Below are positions 1 to 7,132 of a stretch of 11,671 nt of DNA, one piece after another; the first letter of the stretch is position 1; each line of letters opens with the position of its first letter. Origin of the DNA: an uncultured Clostridia bacterium (GTDB lineage: Bacteria > Bacillota > Clostridia > Christensenellales > Aristaeellaceae); contig CAJFUU010000100.1 of NCBI GenBank assembly GCA_904420265.1, positions 1 through 11,671 of the forward strand, read 5' to 3'. A program made the translations under genes and the position numbers. The notes under the pieces are model-generated. The model was not told the DNA's origin. It was given only the letters and a program-made list of their open reading frames with translations, and did not search any database.

Positions 1-43
1 ATTCTTCTTCTATCATACACAATGGACGCCAAAAAACAAGGCA

Positions 44-2074
44 TTACGGAGAAATTTCACGCATTTTTCCCAAACCCGTGCGCCCAAGTTCTTCGCCTTC
101 GCGGGTAAACTGGCCCACGCAGACCTCGCTGTCCTCCGTCACGCCGTTGGCGCGGGCAATGAGGCGCGTTTCATCGGCAAATACGGCGTTTCTGCGCTGG
201 CCGTCCACAAGTATATCGCTGTAAGTGGTAAAGTTCTCGCCGTAAACGCTGATGGTGGCCGTGGCCGGGTCGTAAGTATAATATTCGCACACAATCGGCT
301 CGCAGCCCAGGCGCAAATCCGTCGGCTCATAGGGGGCGTCGCCCTCGTAAATGACGTGTTCGCCATAGAGCATATCGTATTCCAGCACGCGCAGGAAGGT
401 GATGTAATCCTCCTCCTCGCAGTCCGGCCCAAAGGTCTGGTGGAAGCGGTTGAGCACGCCGTTTTCGATGCCAAGCTGGCCCAGCACGTATGCCGAAAGC
501 TGGAAAGCCTGCAAATCTCCGCCCTGCATGTCCAGGCCAAAGTTGTTCCAGATTACATAGGAAGTCTGGTACATATCGCCCGTGCGCAAATCCTCGTCCT
601 CAATGCCCAGGGCGGGCAGATGGTCGCCGTAGAGCACGAGCACCACCGGCTCATCCCAGTCCTCCATTTCTTCAATCAGTTCACCCAGGAAAGCGTCCAC
701 TTCGCTCAACTCGTTGACAAAATTCTTGAGCATAACGGCGTCTACCGTCTCCGGGCAGGAAAGCACGTCAATGCCGTCCAGCCCCTCCACGGGCGTGGAG
801 GGATATTTGCCGTGGGATTGTACGGTGACGGCAAAGACAAAATCCTGCCCCTCCGTAGCGCGCATGGCCTTGACGATCTCGCCGGTAAGCACGCTGTCGC
901 GCGCCCAACCCAGGGCGTTATAGGTCAGGCCGTTCATGTATTCCTGAGGCACAAAGCAATCAAAGCCCAACTGGGCGTACACGGTATTGCGCCCGTAAAA
1001 AGTGCCGGTGTAATTGTGAATGGCGGTGGCGGTATAGCCCAGGGGCTTCAAATTAAAGCAGATGGTTTCGCAGGCGGTGTCCCGCAGGATGGTGTTGTAG
1101 GGGAACTCGCCAGCGCCAAAATAGTCCAGGTTCATGCCCGAAAGCACCTCAAACTCGGTGTTGGCCGTGCCGCCGCCCACCGAGGGCACTTTGAGCTGGC
1201 CGCTGGGCCAGTTTTCCATTAAATCGGAAAACACGGGAATGGGATTCTGCGAATATTCCGCCTCCAGAAGGTCGTGAACGTTGAAAAACGATTCCAATTG
1301 TACAAAGACCACGTTGGGCGTAAGCACCGTGGGCTCTTCCGGCTCGGCGGTAGCCTCCGGTTCGACCACCAAAGGCGCATCCTCGTCGGCAATGTCGTCG
1401 GCAATTTCCTCGACCATTTCCTCGGAATAATCGCTGGGACGGGTAATGCCAAAATCGGCGAAGGTATAGGTAAAGCCATAGGCAAAGCCGTAATTCTGAT
1501 AGGCGTCTACCAGGCTGGTCTTTTCCCAGTCGATCGAGCCAAATTCCACCGAAACCTTGCCCGCCACCAGGGTCAGCGCCGTAACCACGCAAAACGCGCT
1601 CACGCTGGCCAGGCGGTTGAACGGCCCGCGGGGGCGGCTTTTGACCACCAGCAGCACCAGGCCGGCAATGAGCAACGCGCCGCCGCCGAAAATGCCGACG
1701 ATTTCATACCATGTGAAATAGACGGTAATCATTCTCATACCGTCGGGAATGAGCAAAACATCGCGCGTGGTCAGGGGCAAAACGCGCGTTCTTTGCACGA
1801 TATAGTTGACGATGCCCAGCACTACCCACAGTATGCCGATCACCCAGCGCACGCCCCGGCGGCGGCGGAAAATTTCGGCAAAGAGGAAGGTATTGAAGAT
1901 GATCCACACGTTCAGCAGGAACATCCACGGATGCTCCGCCAAAAACACGCCCAGCTTGGCCAGCGTGCGGTGGTTAAGCGCCTCCACGGCCAGCGCCACC
2001 GCCAACGACACAAGCAGCATATACCAGTTTTCGCGGACGATGCGCCTGAGCGCCTTTGCGCGGTTGGAAGCCAT
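44..2074 (-). CDS. LTA synthase family membrane sulfatase (phosphoglycerol transferase-like)
   Basis: A 676-residue polytopic protein likely to transfer glycerol-phosphate (or a related head group) onto a cell-surface polymer outside the membrane. About five hydrophobic segments lie at residues 16-34, 47-67, 76-93, 123-143 and 157-173, followed by an acidic linker (216-250) and an extracellular sulfatase-type domain. The LtaS catalytic set is present: metal-ligand Glu261 in VQLESF, nucleophile Thr303 in GGGTANTEF (aligning with Thr300 of S. aureus LtaS), His421 in QSHGKYP, and Asp484/His485 in LYGDHLP. Residues ~593-665 form an extra beta-rich tail (ISVYGENFTTYSDILVDG) resembling an IPT/TIG Ig-like fold, beyond the usual LtaS end. 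The start is set by AAAGGAGG ending 4 nt before ATG. The 12-nt gap to the DUF1385 gene, whose stop overlaps this ribosome binding site, indicates one operon. The family is clear; the exact polymer is not. Confidence 0.92.
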   Translation of the reverse strand: MASNRAKALRRIVRENWYMLLVSLAVALAVEALNHRTLAKLGVFLAEHPWMFLLNVWIIFNTFLFAEIFRRRRGVRWVIGILWVVLGIVNYIVQRTRVLPLTTRDVLLIPDGMRMITVYFTWYEIVGIFGGGALLIAGLVLLVVKSRPRGPFNRLASVSAFCVVTALTLVAGKVSVEFGSIDWEKTSLVDAYQNYGFAYGFTYTFADFGITRPSDYSEEMVEEIADDIADEDAPLVVEPEATAEPEEPTVLTPNVVFVQLESFFNVHDLLEAEYSQNPIPVFSDLMENWPSGQLKVPSVGGGTANTEFEVLSGMNLDYFGAGEFPYNTILRDTACETICFNLKPLGYTATAIHNYTGTFYGRNTVYAQLGFDCFVPQEYMNGLTYNALGWARDSVLTGEIVKAMRATEGQDFVFAVTVQSHGKYPSTPVEGLDGIDVLSCPETVDAVMLKNFVNELSEVDAFLGELIEEMEDWDEPVVLVLYGDHLPALGIEDEDLRTGDMYQTSYVIWNNFGLDMQGGDLQAFQLSAYVLGQLGIENGVLNRFHQTFGPDCEEEDYITFLRVLEYDMLYGEHVIYEGDAPYEPTDLRLGCEPIVCEYYTYDPATATISVYGENFTTYSDILVDGQRRNAVFADETRLIARANGVTEDSEVCVGQFTREGEELGRTGLGKMREISP

Positions 2075-2086
2075 GTCGCCCTCCTT

Positions 2087-3115
2087 TTACGGTTCCGCGG
2101 CCGCCGTCCGTCCCGCGCCCGCCATGTCCGCCTCCGACGCCGCGCCGCGCGCCAGCGTCTCCCGCTCGGGATAACCCTGCGCGCCGGGCACCACGCGCTT
2201 CATGGACTCTATGGCGCACTCAATCATGCTGTCGTCCGGTTCGCGGGTGGTAATGTGCTGGATCGCCACGCCCGGGGCGGAGATAATGCGCGTAAGCAGG
2301 TTGTCGTGCCGGCCGGCGAACTGAATCAGTTCATAGCCAATGGAAATCAGCACCGGGAAAGTAAGGATTTTCAGCCCCGTGCGCAAAATGGGATTGTCCA
2401 CGCGAATGAACATCGAAACCACGATGCCCACCAGCAGCATAAGCACCAGGAAGGAGGTTCCGCAGCGGGGATGAAAGCGCTTTTGCGCACGCACGTTTTC
2501 CACCGTGAGCGGCAGGCCCTTTTCATAGCAGAAGATGGTTTTGTGTTCGGCGCCATGATATTGGTAGGTACGGCGAATGTCCTTCATCAGCGCCGTGGCC
2601 ATCACATAAGCCAGGAAAATGACAATGCGGATCACGCCCTCAAACACGCCGCGCAAAAAGTAGTTTTCGGCAATGGACGGGATGGCCTGGGAAAGCCAGG
2701 TATAAAGCTGCACCGGCAGATACATAAACAGAAGCACCGCCAGCGCCACCGCCAACACTGTGGCGATGGGCATCATAAACTTCTCCAGCGCATCCTCCAT
2801 TTTCAGGCTCCACTTGGACTTTTTGGCGCGCCGTGCCTGTTTTTCGGTTTCTTCCTCCTCGGCCATGCCGGAAAGGTCCGCCGAGCGCATCAGGCATTTA
2901 TAGCCGACGGCCAGAGAGTCGATCAGCCCAAAAATGCCGCGAATAAAGGGCTTTTTGCAGATGGCCGCGCGCTGTTTGCGCACGGTGGGATATATTTCAA
3001 TTTCTATATCCCCGTCTGTATTGCGCACGGCCATGGCCGTATGCTCGGTTCCGCGCATCATCACGCCTTCAAGCAACGCCTGGCCGCCGATGTTGGTATA
3101 TTTGCTCTTCGCCAT
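2087..3115 (-). CDS. DUF1385 family (YqhQ-like) integral membrane protein
   Basis: A 342-residue membrane protein of the DUF1385 family, found widely in Bacillota and often annotated as a putative metal-dependent enzyme; its function is not established. Family hallmarks visible are the N-terminal GGQALLEGVMMRG (10-22), YHGAEHKTIFCYEKG (186-200), the FHPRCGTSFL block (214-223) and the RHDNLL...ISAPG region (269-282). The conserved His/Glu/Cys residues could bind metal. Hydrophobic segments lie near 116-136, 155-177, 221-238 and 247-266. The last ~35 residues are Ala/Gly-rich and probably disordered. The start is supported by AAAGGAAA upstream of ATG. It is the first gene of an operon with the LtaS-like gene, suggesting a cell-envelope role. 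In many clostridia DUF1385 sits beside prmC/prfA; that is not the case here within the window. Confidence 0.93.
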   Translation of the reverse strand: MAKSKYTNIGGQALLEGVMMRGTEHTAMAVRNTDGDIEIEIYPTVRKQRAAICKKPFIRGIFGLIDSLAVGYKCLMRSADLSGMAEEEETEKQARRAKKSKWSLKMEDALEKFMMPIATVLAVALAVLLFMYLPVQLYTWLSQAIPSIAENYFLRGVFEGVIRIVIFLAYVMATALMKDIRRTYQYHGAEHKTIFCYEKGLPLTVENVRAQKRFHPRCGTSFLVLMLLVGIVVSMFIRVDNPILRTGLKILTFPVLISIGYELIQFAGRHDNLLTRIISAPGVAIQHITTREPDDSMIECAIESMKRVVPGAQGYPERETLARGAASEADMAGAGRTAAAEP

Positions 3116-3163
3116 GTCTGTTTCCTTTCACGCGCCGCGGGGCGCACTATCCATGCTTCTATA

Positions 3164-3191
3164 ATTATACACCATTGCGCGCGCATGTCAA
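3164..3191 (-). promoter_or_regulatory. Sigma-A promoter of the DUF1385-LtaS-like operon
   Basis: On the minus strand TTGACA (3186-3191) is followed by a 16-nt spacer and TATAAT (3164-3169). Both hexamers match consensus exactly. It lies ~50 bp upstream of the DUF1385 start codon and is divergent from the foldase promoter at 3290. Confidence 0.85.
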
Positions 3192-3252
3192 ACGCCCGTT
3201 TCGTACATATATGTGGCAAATGCGTGGCGGGCCGTCTCAAAAGGCCTCGAAA

Positions 3253-3274
3253 AAACCGTGAACAAACCGTGAAC
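3253..3274. repeat. Perfect 11-bp tandem repeat upstream of the foldase promoter
   Basis: AAACCGTGAAC occurs twice back to back (3253-3263 and 3264-3274), 15 bp upstream of the foldase -35 hexamer. An 11-bp period puts both copies on the same helix face, as expected for paired binding of a regulator. That use is inference only. Confidence 0.6.
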
Positions 3275-3289
3275 TTCCGAAATAAAACA

Positions 3290-3318
3290 TTGAGTCGCCG
3301 CGCGGTTTGTGCTATAAT
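3290..3318 (+). promoter_or_regulatory. Sigma-A promoter of the foldase gene, extended -10
   Basis: TTGAGT (3290-3295), a 17-nt spacer, then TATAAT (3313-3318) preceded by TGC, which makes an extended -10. It lies ~60 bp upstream of the foldase start codon. Confidence 0.85.
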
Positions 3319-3378
3319 CGTTCTCAAAGCGCCGGCGCGCCCTTTGTCCGCCGGCCATCAAGCAAGGAGGAACATTGC

Positions 3379-4896
3379 ATGAGCCTGAAGCGTATATTCT
3401 GCGCGCTTATGTGCGCGCTGCTGGTCGTGAGCGGCCTGGCTCTGGCCGAAGAGGACAAGGACGCGCGCATTGCCGAACTGGAAGCCCAGGTGGCCGAGCT
3501 GCAAGCGCAGGTGGACGCCTATCACCTCAAGGAGATCGTCGCTTCGTTCGACGGCGGCGAGGTTTCTTTGGAGGACGCCGAATCGCTGTATGAAACCTAC
3601 GTGACCATGTACGCCCAGTACGGCTTTGACATCGCCGCCTACGGCATGGAAGATATGGTGCGCGAGCAGGTCGTTACCCAGCTTGCCGAGGAAGCCATCG
3701 TACAGTATATGGCCGGGCAGCTTGGCCTGGGCCTGACCGAGGAACAGCAGGCCGCCTTCGCCGAGGAGGCTACCGCCAGTTACGAGGATACGGTCGATCT
3801 GTATTATCAGAATTACTTCGCCTCCCAGTATGAGAACGAAGACGAGGGTCTTTCCGCCGCCGCGACCTACCTCAACGAGGGCGGCTACACCTACGAAACC
3901 GTGCTGGAAAACCTTGAACGCACGCAGCTGAGCACCAATGTGTACGACTACGTGACCGGCGACGTGACCGTCTCCGAAGAGGAGATCCAGCAGGCGTACG
4001 ACGAACTGGTGGCCGCGGACGAGGCCAATTACTCCCAGAGCGCCTACCAGTTTGAAACCGCCTATTCAAACGGCACCACCATCTACTACACGCCCGAAGG
4101 CTATCGCAACGTAAAGCACATACTCTTCCGGTTTGACGACGAGCAGGCCGCCGCTTACGACGAGCTGGCCACCCGCCTGGAAGAACTTGAGGCCGAGGAA
4201 AACGCCGCCATCGAGGCCGCTGCGGCCGCCGAGGCTACCGAGGCGCCCACCGAAGCGCCGGAGGCTGCTGCCGAAACCGCCGCCGCTGAAAATGCCGAAC
4301 CGGAGGTTGCCGAAACCGAGGCCCCCGCCGAGGCGGAAGCGGAAACAGAAGCCGCCGAGCCCGAGGCCACCGAAGCCCCCGCCACCTCTGAGGACGCCGC
4401 GACGGCCCTGGCCGAAACGGAGCACCGTCCCCTGGAAGAGATCGCCGCCGACATCGCCGAAGTTGAGGCGCAGATTGAGGAAATCTACCTTCAAATCCTG
4501 CCCGAGGCTGAGGCCGCCATCGAGCGTTTCAACAACGGCGAAGACATCGAAACCCTCATCGCCGAACTCAACGACGATACCGGCATGCCCGATGTTGGCT
4601 ACGCCATTTCCGAAACTGCCGAAATCTCCAGCCAGCCCTGGGATCCGGCCTTCACCGAAGGCGCGCTGTCCATTGCGGAAATCGGCGGCCTGTCCGAGCC
4701 TGTGCGCGGCGTCTATGGCATCCACTTGATTTACTACGCGGGCGATCTCACCTCCGGCGCAACCCCGCTGGAAGAGGTGCACGATGTGGTGGAATCCACC
4801 GCCCTGCAAAACAAGATCACCCAGACTTACGCCGACCAACTTGCCGCCTGGAAAGAGGAGCTCAACCTGCAAATGTATCCCGAGAACCTCGCCTGA
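3379..4896 (+). CDS. Secreted parvulin-type peptidyl-prolyl isomerase / foldase (PrsA/SurA-like)
   Basis: A 505-residue exported foldase predicted to help proteins fold outside the membrane. ATG at 3379 is preceded by AAGGAGG with 8-nt spacing; an in-frame ATG at 3307 lies within the promoter and is rejected. A signal peptide (1-23) ends ALA before EEDKD; no lipobox is at the right place, so it should be released rather than lipid-anchored as B. subtilis PrsA is. A short coiled coil (~27-47) precedes a helical SurA_N-like chaperone domain (~50-235). The parvulin domain begins with VKHILF (245-250) and ends with VYGIHLIYY (445-453), giving the two typical His positions (247 and 449). Between them lies a Glu/Ala/Pro/Thr low-complexity stretch (~273-347) and a helix before FNNGEDIETLI, so the domain is interrupted. 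It is monocistronic, with its own promoter and terminator. Chaperone-only activity is possible if the insert disrupts catalysis. Confidence 0.88.
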   Translation: MSLKRIFCALMCALLVVSGLALAEEDKDARIAELEAQVAELQAQVDAYHLKEIVASFDGGEVSLEDAESLYETYVTMYAQYGFDIAAYGMEDMVREQVVTQLAEEAIVQYMAGQLGLGLTEEQQAAFAEEATASYEDTVDLYYQNYFASQYENEDEGLSAAATYLNEGGYTYETVLENLERTQLSTNVYDYVTGDVTVSEEEIQQAYDELVAADEANYSQSAYQFETAYSNGTTIYYTPEGYRNVKHILFRFDDEQAAAYDELATRLEELEAEENAAIEAAAAAEATEAPTEAPEAAAETAAAENAEPEVAETEAPAEAEAETEAAEPEATEAPATSEDAATALAETEHRPLEEIAADIAEVEAQIEEIYLQILPEAEAAIERFNNGEDIETLIAELNDDTGMPDVGYAISETAEISSQPWDPAFTEGALSIAEIGGLSEPVRGVYGIHLIYYAGDLTSGATPLEEVHDVVESTALQNKITQTYADQLAAWKEELNLQMYPENLA

Positions 4897-4908
4897 GCGC
4901 GTTCCCAG

Positions 4909-4940
4909 GCCCGCCCCGCGTTTGCTCGGGGCGGGCTTTT
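4909..4940 (+). terminator. Rho-independent terminator of the foldase gene
   Basis: A perfect 10-bp stem, GCCCGCCCCG (4909-4918) with CGGGGCGGGC (4927-4936), has an 8-nt loop and is followed by TTTT. It begins 12 nt after the stop codon. Confidence 0.9.
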
Positions 4941-4955
4941 GCATTTGTCGTCTTA

Positions 4956-5031
4956 AAAAATGGAAAGTACACTTGACATATTGTATCGCCTATGCTATAC
5001 TGCATCTACGGAAAGCAAACTTTCCATTTTT
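4956..5031. promoter_or_regulatory. 13-bp inverted repeat bracketing the hydrolase promoter, plus leader hairpin
   Basis: AAAAATGGAAAGT (4956-4968) and its exact reverse complement ACTTTCCATTTTT (5019-5031) flank the -35/-10 region with 50 bp between the arms. A third half-site, GGAAAG (5010-5015), pairs with CTTTCC (5020-5025) as a small hairpin at the predicted transcript start. The placement suggests an operator whose two arms could be bridged by a repressor. No regulator gene is in the window. Confidence 0.6.
4973..5001 (+). promoter_or_regulatory. Sigma-A promoter of the EF-hand hydrolase gene, extended -10
   Basis: TTGACA (4973-4978), a 17-nt spacer and TATACT (4996-5001) preceded by TGC. 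The expected start of transcription is near 5008, within the bracketed inverted repeat. Confidence 0.87.
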
Positions 5032-5054
5032 GAGAAAACAGGAGGGAAACGCCC

Positions 5055-6179
5055 ATGAAAAAATTTCTGCTGGCGGCGCTTTTGCTTGCGCTTATGTGCG
5101 GCGCGGCAACGGGAGAAGAACAGATGCGCAAGACGGAAATCCTGGAAATCACGGCGGCGGACGGCTATGTGCTTACGGGAAAGCTGGATTTGCCCGAAGG
5201 CGAGGTACAGAAGTTGGTGGTGTTTGTCAACGGCTCCGGCCCCAACACATACGACAACACCCGCCAGCTCGACGAACAAACCGTTTTTAATTATTTCGAT
5301 CTCTTTACCGAGCAGTTGACGAGCCGCGGCACGGCCTTTTTCCGCTGGAGCACGCGCGGCTGCTCGCCCGGCGGCGAAGCGCCGCTTTATACGCAAATTG
5401 ACGAGGCCGCCTACCAAACTTATGTGCCCGAAAACAGCATTGCCGACGTGGAATGCGTGGTGCGCGCCCTGCAGGCGGACGCGCGGCTGCAAAACTGCCC
5501 GGTGGTGTTGCTGGGCTGGAGCGAGGGCACGATGATCGCCCCGCACGTGGCCGCGCGGGGAAACGTGCGCGTAGACGAGCTGGTTTTGTGCGGCTATGTC
5601 AACGGCACGATGGCGGAAACCCTGGAATGGCAGCAGACCGGCGGCTCGAGCATGGTGTTCTACCGCGAATATTTCGACGCGGACAAGGATGGGCGCGTCT
5701 CGCAGGCCGAATTTGAGGCGGACCCCTATGCCCTCCGAAGCGCACTGGGCAACCCGGCCTTTGCGGACGTGGATATAGACGGCGACGGCTTCCTGACTGC
5801 TGCGGATTTCAAAGTCATGCTTGCAGACGGCTATCAGGCGCTGCGAAGCGCCATCGCGCGCGGCGACGACGGCTGGCTGCGGGAAAACTACGCCGTGCGC
5901 CTTACCGGGGCCTGGTTTGACGGGCATGCGCGCCTGACGCCGAACCGCGAAGTGTTGCCCACGCTCGATCTGCCCATCCACATCCTCCATGGCGAAAGCG
6001 ACGCCAACGCGCCTGTGGAGGGCGTATACGAAATTCAGGCCGCCTTTGCAGCGCTGCAAAAAGACAACCTGGACGCACGCGTTTACCCCGGCCACGACCA
6101 CGACCTGAACTACGCGCAATTCCTCTATACCGGCGAACTTTCCGAGGGGTTTGCGGATTTGTTTGAACTGCTCTCCTAG
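5055..6179 (+). CDS. Secreted alpha/beta hydrolase with an embedded EF-hand pair
   Basis: A 374-residue exported serine hydrolase of the alpha/beta fold; substrate unknown, but an esterase, acyltransferase or peptidase are all possible. A signal peptide (about 1-20) is evident. The likely oxyanion segment is VNGSGP (58-63), the nucleophile elbow is GWSEG with Ser156, the acid is Asp316 in HGESDANAPV, and the His is 347 or 349 in GHDHDLN. Between the elbow and the acid, in the cap position, lie two EF-hand loops: DADKDGRVSQAE (208-219), a full 12-residue calcium loop ending in Glu, and DIDGDGFLTAAD (240-251), ending in Asp. Calcium binding could therefore gate the cap. ATG is preceded by AGGAGGG with 8-nt spacing. 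It is expressed alone from its own promoter. The stop codon's last base is also the first base of the downstream palindromic element. The fold and EF-hands are clear; the substrate is not. Confidence 0.88.
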   Translation: MKKFLLAALLLALMCGAATGEEQMRKTEILEITAADGYVLTGKLDLPEGEVQKLVVFVNGSGPNTYDNTRQLDEQTVFNYFDLFTEQLTSRGTAFFRWSTRGCSPGGEAPLYTQIDEAAYQTYVPENSIADVECVVRALQADARLQNCPVVLLGWSEGTMIAPHVAARGNVRVDELVLCGYVNGTMAETLEWQQTGGSSMVFYREYFDADKDGRVSQAEFEADPYALRSALGNPAFADVDIDGDGFLTAADFKVMLADGYQALRSAIARGDDGWLRENYAVRLTGAWFDGHARLTPNREVLPTLDLPIHILHGESDANAPVEGVYEIQAAFAALQKDNLDARVYPGHDHDLNYAQFLYTGELSEGFADLFELLS

Positions 6180-6306
6180 AGTGTGTTTGAAAAGGGAAAC
6201 ATCCGCAATTGGAGGGGATTTTCGCTGGTTTTCGCGAAGAATTCGGAGCGCCATCATGGCGCAAAAGACGCCGGAATTGCATTTTAAGGAATTTCCCAAC
6301 ACACTC
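6179..6306. mobile_element. Palindromic MITE-like element (~128 bp)
   Basis: Terminal inverted repeats GAGTGTGTT (6179-6187) and AACACACTC (6298-6306) enclose two arms that align imperfectly over their whole length, including matching GCAATT blocks. The centre of symmetry is the GAATTC at 6239-6244, next to a small perfect hairpin (6248-6262). There is no coding capacity. The size, palindromic fold and terminal repeats suit a non-autonomous element. It could instead be the terminus of the decayed insertion sequence that follows. Confidence 0.5.
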
Positions 6307-6373
6307 CAGGCCTGTTCAGAGATGTTGCGCGGCGAAACGGGTAGGGCGGCAACCCGTTCAGGGCCTCCCAGAG

Positions 6374-6398
6374 AAGCGGTTGGGGCGGGCCGCTTTTT
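6374..6398 (+). terminator. Weak terminator-like hairpin downstream of the hydrolase
   Basis: AAGCGG (6374-6379) pairs with CCGCTT (6390-6395) across a 10-nt loop, and the hairpin runs into TTTTT. It lies ~195 bp after the hydrolase stop, inside decayed transposase sequence. No better terminator is seen for the hydrolase. It may be fortuitous. Confidence 0.3.
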
Positions 6399-6609
6399 GA
6401 GGCCGGATGGGGAAAAGGGCGCATGAAAAGGCGTTTCAAATCCCGCCGGTAGCCGCGCCCCGCTTTGCCATTATGGCGGAGCGCGGTAAGGACGGATGCT
6501 CAACTGAACCGGTAACCGCAAGGAGCGGGGGCGAGCCTGCTTGCCGGCGGGGAAGCGGTTGGTAAGCGTCGCGCCGCCGGTCTGGGCTGCTCTGCCCGGA
6601 CGCCCTGGG

Positions 6610-6964
6610 CATACTGCCAGCCTTTTCGCTGCCGGTGCGGACGGCGGGAAAGCGCAGGCAGGTAAACCCATCAACGACGATGTACTGATACAGTACAAGC
6701 GCAACGGTGCAGTGGGAGATTGTTTTCGCTCCGCCCCACCGCGTCCGAAAATTCCTTTTCGGATACGACGGCCCGTCAAGATGCCTCGGACATACCGCCA
6801 GCCTTTTCACTGCCGGTACGGACGGCCGGGAGGCGCAGGCGGGCGAACCGTCAACGGCGGTATGCTGGTACAGGCGCAGTGCAGCGGGAGATTGTTTTCA
6901 TTCCACCGCACCGTATTCAAAAACTATTTCCGGACACGATAGCCCGTCAAAAAAACTTCCGAGA
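6610..6964. repeat. ~181-bp direct tandem duplication inside the decayed transposase
   Basis: Two diverged copies start at 6610 and 6791. Shared blocks include GCCAGCCTTTTC, CTGCCGGT, CGGACGGC, GGGAGATTGTTTTC and CCCGTCAA, in the same order and spacing. On the minus strand both encode the same core-strand remnant: LYQYIVVDG in one copy and LYQHTAVDG in the other. This means the duplicated segment is transposase sequence. Identity looks like roughly three quarters by eye. Confidence 0.65.
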
Positions 6965-7092
6965 AGGAAGACCCCGCAGAATTCCTATGGCCGTAGCCGC
7001 GGGAAAACAGTGAAAAATCTGTCTCCATCGGAAATATGGCTCCGAAAATGGCGCTTCCTATAGCGAAAAAGTCGGCAATTTTGCAGGGAACC

Positions 7093-7132
7093 ACGGCTTT
7101 TGCGTCAGGCAACGCTTCTTAATAAAAGCCGT
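7093..7132. other. 40-nt hairpin in unassigned sequence within the decayed IS
   Basis: ACGGCTTTT (7093-7101) pairs with AAAAGCCGT (7124-7132), and inside it GCGT (7102-7105) pairs with ACGC (7112-7115). It lies in the ~6965-7225 stretch, which looks richer in A/T than its surroundings and in which I find no transposase motif. This may be a second insertion. No function is assigned. Confidence 0.35.

Noticed and set aside
1274..3382. Long plus-strand open frame opposite the LtaS-like and DUF1385 genes
   Set aside because: Its product is His/Arg/Gln-rich, has no recognisable domain, and lies antisense to two well-supported genes with good start signals.
3379..3447. Lipoprotein signal on the foldase, as in B. 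subtilis PrsA
   Set aside because: The cysteines at residues 8 and 12 are too early and are not in a lipobox. An ALA signal-peptidase I site at residue 23 fits better.
4066..4944. Gly-rich minus-strand open frame opposite the foldase
   Set aside because: It is the antisense shadow of the Glu/Ala-rich foldase insert and runs into the foldase terminator.
6453..6486. Strong hairpin CCGCGCCCCGC / GCGGAGCGCGG as a terminator or RNA
   Set aside because: It coincides with the decayed RHNGK coding block, whose codons naturally give the GCCATTATGGC palindrome. No T-tract follows.
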